64,000 nucleotides of DNA from Endozoicomonas gorgoniicola (GTDB taxonomy: Bacteria; Pseudomonadota; Gammaproteobacteria; Pseudomonadales; Endozoicomonadaceae): assembly GCF_025562715.2 (NCBI RefSeq), contig NZ_JAPFCC010000001.1, forward strand, positions 2,064,501 to 2,128,500, in the 5' to 3' direction. The notes under the pieces are model-generated. The model saw only the letters and a list, made by a program, of their open reading frames with translations, made no database searches and had not been told where the DNA came from. Within the stretch, counting starts at the first letter, position 1. The number at the start of each line of letters is the position of its first letter. A program made the translations under genes and the position numbers. Positions 61,017 through 64,000 of the stretch are shown one piece after another.

Positions 61017-62840
61017 ATGTTCTCTGATAAGCCCTATTTACAAAGCTGGCGTCCGATTTATGAGCTGAGTTCTGCTGTCGTCTGGTTTACCGGCATGAAT
61101 GCCGCTTATGCCCTGATGTACATCAGCTCCCTTCCCTCCATTGGTTTTATGCTGACATCTTCTTTCTGTGCAGCCATGATGATTACCCGGCTGACACAGG
61201 CTTTACCCCGGTGGCAACAACACCGGAGGTTGAAAGGTAAAAAGCTGGCTCTGTTCAAGCTGACACAGAAGCAATGCCAAAATTTGCAGCAAAAGAATCA
61301 GACACAAGGCGTCTGGCTAGGCTGGGGCTTTGAATGGAAGCGACTACATGGGCAACGCGCCTGGGACTTATTACGCAGTGATAACCTGCCCGCCAAATCA
61401 GAGAAAACTATGGGGGCAGGATGGGTTCATGGCATGGAAGAACACGAAGAGCCTCTATACCAGCCCCTCGAACAAATCCAGATGCACACGATGGTCATCG
61501 GCGTTCCCGGTAGCGGTAAAACCCGATTATTTGATTTACTGGTGACGCAGGCCGTATTACGCAATGAGCCCGTTATTATCATTGACCCCAAGGGCGATCA
61601 TGACCTTGCCAGTCATACCTTGAGAAGCTGCGAACTGTCAGGCAACAAACTCCGGTTTATGAAATTTCACCCGGGCTTTCCTGCCGACTCTATCCGCATC
61701 AACCTGTTACAGAATTTTAACCGCTCCAGCGAGTTGGCCAGCCGGATTTCAGGGCTAATGCCTTCAGGGGGTGATAATGCGCCTTTTCAGGCCTTTGCCC
61801 AGAAAGCAGTCGATGCGGTGGTTCAGGGGTATTTACTCTGTGGTCAGCGCCCTACTCTGGTACTTATTCGACAGGGGCTGGAAGGCGGTGTTACCGGACT
61901 GTTAATACGAGCATTAACCGCTGTTTGCTCTACATACTGTCCGGGGGCGGAGAAAAAAATCACTTCAAAATCACAACAGGGTAAGTCCAATCAGGATACC
62001 GTTGCCCACCGCTGGATAGCGTTTTATCGAGAACAGATCATGCCTGACAACCCCTGCACCGACGTGGAAGGCCTGATCTCACTGTTTGAACACGACCGGG
62101 CGCACTACGGAAAAATGATCGCCACTCTCTTACCCGCACTAGGCATGTTAACCGGCGGTCCTCTTGCACGACTGTTATCGCCCGACCCAACAGATATAGA
62201 CGACCTGCGCCCCTGTACCCATACGGCCAACCTGATCGAACAAAATAAGGTAATGTATTTCGGGCTGGATTCGTTAAGCGACCCGATGGTGGGTAAAGCC
62301 ATTGGACAGCTGTTACTGGCAGACCTTGCCGCCGTAGCCGGTGATCGTTACAACTACTCATCAACAAACGACCAGCCCATTAACTTATTCGTAGATGAAG
62401 CTGCTGAAGTGCTCTGCCCTCAACTGTTATCCCTGCTCAACAAAGGTAGAGGTGCAAAATTCCGCTTATACGTCGCCACTCAGACACTGGCGGACTTCGA
62501 GGCGCAGCTGGGCTCAGAAGCAGCAGCGGAACAATTTATCGATAACTGTAACCACCTGATCTGCCTGCGTACCCAGAATCCCGAAACCCAGAAATTTATT
62601 ACCGATAAATTACCTCCGGTTCGTTACCGCTACTTTATCCGCAACCAAGGCATCAGCACCGATGCCAACCGCCCCATGGAATTTACCGGCAACCTGAGTG
62701 AACAGCAGCTGGAAGAAACCGGTGATCTGTTCCCACCGCAACTGTTAGGCGAACTGCCCAATCTTGAATATGTGGCACGACTGGGTGGTGGCCGTTTGCT
62801 GAAAGGCAGAATTCCGATTATCTGCTCTCCAGAATCCTGA
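61017..62840 (+). CDS. traD: Type IV coupling protein TraD
   Basis: A 607-residue coupling ATPase of the SXT/TraD type. N-terminal membrane segments (~15-60) are followed by Walker A VIGVPGSGKTRLFDLL (~164), PVIIIDPKGDHDLA, Walker B INLFVDEAAEVLCP (~459), and a late ATQTLADFEAQLG motif. It delivers the relaxosome to the secretion channel. The C-terminus is intact. In SXT it directly follows traI; here the toxin-antitoxin pair intervenes. Confidence 0.94.
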   Translation: MFSDKPYLQSWRPIYELSSAVVWFTGMNAAYALMYISSLPSIGFMLTSSFCAAMMITRLTQALPRWQQHRRLKGKKLALFKLTQKQCQNLQQKNQTQGVWLGWGFEWKRLHGQRAWDLLRSDNLPAKSEKTMGAGWVHGMEEHEEPLYQPLEQIQMHTMVIGVPGSGKTRLFDLLVTQAVLRNEPVIIIDPKGDHDLASHTLRSCELSGNKLRFMKFHPGFPADSIRINLLQNFNRSSELASRISGLMPSGGDNAPFQAFAQKAVDAVVQGYLLCGQRPTLVLIRQGLEGGVTGLLIRALTAVCSTYCPGAEKKITSKSQQGKSNQDTVAHRWIAFYREQIMPDNPCTDVEGLISLFEHDRAHYGKMIATLLPALGMLTGGPLARLLSPDPTDIDDLRPCTHTANLIEQNKVMYFGLDSLSDPMVGKAIGQLLLADLAAVAGDRYNYSSTNDQPINLFVDEAAEVLCPQLLSLLNKGRGAKFRLYVATQTLADFEAQLGSEAAAEQFIDNCNHLICLRTQNPETQKFITDKLPPVRYRYFIRNQGISTDANRPMEFTGNLSEQQLEETGDLFPPQLLGELPNLEYVARLGGGRLLKGRIPIICSPES

Positions 62841-62862
62841 ACCTCTGATATCAAAACAATCC

Positions 62863-63483
62863 ATGACAAATTCTCAAAAACAGACCAGCCCCATCGTTGT
62901 CTGGTGCTATGGGCTGGGTCTCATTCTGCTCTGGCTGGCTATTCCCGGACAAAACATGAATCAATACCTTCAGAAAGAGCAACAGCAATACGCCAGAAGT
63001 CTGGGGGAAGATAACGGTACCTGGATTATCAATACCGGACAGCTTTTCTACTCCAAAATAGTGTTTGAAACGGGTGTTCAGAGCTTTCTGCTGAAACACA
63101 CCACACCGGATCGCAAGATGGGCGAAGGGCTCGCCACAGCCATTGAGTTTTTTCAGGCCGTTGTCCGAAACTTCCTGACGCTTCTGCAACAACTGTTTTA
63201 TCGTATTGCCCTGTTAATCGCCTGCTTTCCTTATTGGGGCATCGTTCTGCTGGCGGCGATATTGGATGGATGGCTGATCCGGAAAATACGCTACCATGAT
63301 TTCCACTACACCAGCCCACTGCGAAACCTCTGGAGTCGCAGACTATGCCGATGGATTCCGGGGCTGTTCTTATATCTGGTGATGATTCCCTGGCCTTTCC
63401 CGGTCTGGCTCTTTCCTGTTATGGCGTGGTTGACCACGCTTTCACTGGGTTGGTGGACAGCCAACTGGCAGAAACGTGTCTGA
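62863..63483 (+). CDS. DUF4400 membrane protein of conjugative elements
   Basis: A 206-residue integral membrane protein with four hydrophobic segments (VVWCYGLGLILLWLAIP, LIACFPYWGIVLLAAILDGWLI, IPGLFLYLVMIPWPFPVWLFPVMAWL). It matches the DUF4400/TIGR03747 proteins that follow traD in integrative conjugative elements (TraJ-like position in SXT). It probably takes part in the transfer apparatus; the role is undefined. The start is 22 bp after the traD stop and its TGA overlaps the traF ATG. Confidence 0.85.
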   Translation: MTNSQKQTSPIVVWCYGLGLILLWLAIPGQNMNQYLQKEQQQYARSLGEDNGTWIINTGQLFYSKIVFETGVQSFLLKHTTPDRKMGEGLATAIEFFQAVVRNFLTLLQQLFYRIALLIACFPYWGIVLLAAILDGWLIRKIRYHDFHYTSPLRNLWSRRLCRWIPGLFLYLVMIPWPFPVWLFPVMAWLTTLSLGWWTANWQKRV

Positions 63484-64000
63484 TGTTTTTCTTGCTTCTT
63501 TTATTGCTGCTTTTTCCAGCACCTGCCAGCACCGACGAGGGATGGTTTGACCGACACTCAGAAGGCTGGTTCTGGTATGAAAAAATCCCGGAACCTGAAA
63601 CCAATAAAGATGAAGCAAAGCAATTGTCAAAAACAGCTGCTGACCAACCTCTCACCACAAGCTGGATCAGAAACAATATCGGTCACTATCTGGATACAGC
63701 CATTGATCATCCAAGCAAAAAAAACGTCAGTGCTTATCTGTATCTGGACCGATTAGTGAAAGAAAAAGCGGAACGATTTGCTCGTATAGGTAAACAAGTC
63801 ATCGAAAGCGACCCAATGCTCGATGAAAATGCTCGCCGCCCCATATCACCCGCAGCCGCAAAGATTCAGGATGACATAGCCAGTCAAGCTAAAGAGCGGG
63901 TGCTGAAAAGCATTGCCAAAATATCAGGACTGGTATTTTACTATCAGGGAAACTGTCGTTTATGCCAGCTTCAGGTTAAAACGTTGCAAGCCTTCTGTAA
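63483..64000 (+). CDS. traF: Thioredoxin-like pilus assembly protein TraF (partial, runs off window)
   Basis: At least 172 residues, open to the window end. The signal peptide (MFFLLLLLLLFPAPAST) is followed by a TraF/TrhF-type periplasmic domain with DEGWFDRHSEGWFWYEKIP and, near the end, GLVFYYQGNCRLCQLQ, containing the thioredoxin-like CxxC (CRLC). It assists disulfide formation/assembly of the F-type pilus machinery. Its ATG overlaps the upstream stop (TGATG). Confidence 0.9.
   Translation, partial: MFFLLLLLLLFPAPASTDEGWFDRHSEGWFWYEKIPEPETNKDEAKQLSKTAADQPLTTSWIRNNIGHYLDTAIDHPSKKNVSAYLYLDRLVKEKAERFARIGKQVIESDPMLDENARRPISPAAAKIQDDIASQAKERVLKSIAKISGLVFYYQGNCRLCQLQVKTLQAFC

Noticed and set aside
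1..64000. CRISPR array, rRNA or tRNA genes
   Set aside because: No regularly spaced direct repeats of array type and no tRNA/rRNA-like sequence recognised on either strand by eye; a covariance scan was not possible.

Overview
The window looks like accessory DNA of a gammaproteobacterium, most likely a marine, IS-rich one. An Endozoicomonas- or Vibrio-like host is an inference from protein style, E. coli-type LexA boxes and IS content; I cannot name the species. Its backbone resembles the SXT/R391 ICE and IncA/C plasmid family. It carries an F-type (MPF-F) transfer operon, a MobH-like relaxase, a TraD coupling protein, a Bet/Exo recombination pair followed by CobS/DUF3150/CobT-like genes, and SOS-controlled umuDC. 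The gene order is rearranged relative to SXT. Neither end of the element, nor an att site, is visible.

Layout. 0.2-7.1 kb (minus strand): an SOS-linked HTH protein, then the operon bet-exo-cobS-DUF3150-VWA/zincin, whose upstream region carries an intact ISL3 element (7.12-8.45 kb). 9-10.2 kb: an ArfA-like ribosome-rescue gene convergent with a tyrosine recombinase. 10.9-26.1 kb (minus): a complete type I BREX operon (brxA-brxB-brxC-pglX-pglZ-brxL) with a PtuA/PtuB (Septu-like) pair built in between pglX and pglZ. 26.4-30.8 kb: a gene remnant, a UvrD-like helicase and an ISNCY element. 31.3-33.0 kb: umuDC with a LexA box. 33.1-39.7 kb: a HEPN-NB-ARC-TPR STAND defence gene cut in two by IS21 and bracketed by the 3' ends of two decayed group II introns in opposite orientation. 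39.9-42.6 kb: one genuine integron gene cassette (GIY-YIG nuclease plus attC) with no integron integrase. It is interrupted by an IS1634-family element and flanked by IS91- and IS1111-type remnants that abut its recombination sites. 43.9-52.6 kb: two copies, one truncated and one interrupted by IS66, of a DDE-integrase IS flank a cupin gene, a large CyRepA1-type primase/helicase replication protein, a hairpin-rich intergenic region, a DUF4286 gene and a truncated MFS transporter. 52.7-54.7 kb: a tightly coupled wHTH-nucleotidyltransferase-PP2C operon. 55.25-64 kb: traL-E-K-B-V-A, a compact MobH-type traI, a DUF1778/GNAT toxin-antitoxin pair, traD, a DUF4400 gene and the start of traF, running off the window.

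How it fits together. The right side supplies conjugation, the left side homologous recombination and SOS functions, and the middle is a defence island (BREX+PtuAB, HEPN-STAND, possibly helicase and NTase/PP2C) that has taken many insertions. Five insertions keep exact target duplications, so the disrupted ancestral genes can be rebuilt on paper. The most notable observations are the PtuAB pair translationally embedded in BREX, the reconstructable HEPN-STAND gene, the orphan integron cassette, a palindromic repeat that forms much of the TraV signal peptide, and the wHTH-NTase-PP2C module. I saw no CRISPR array, rRNA or tRNA gene.
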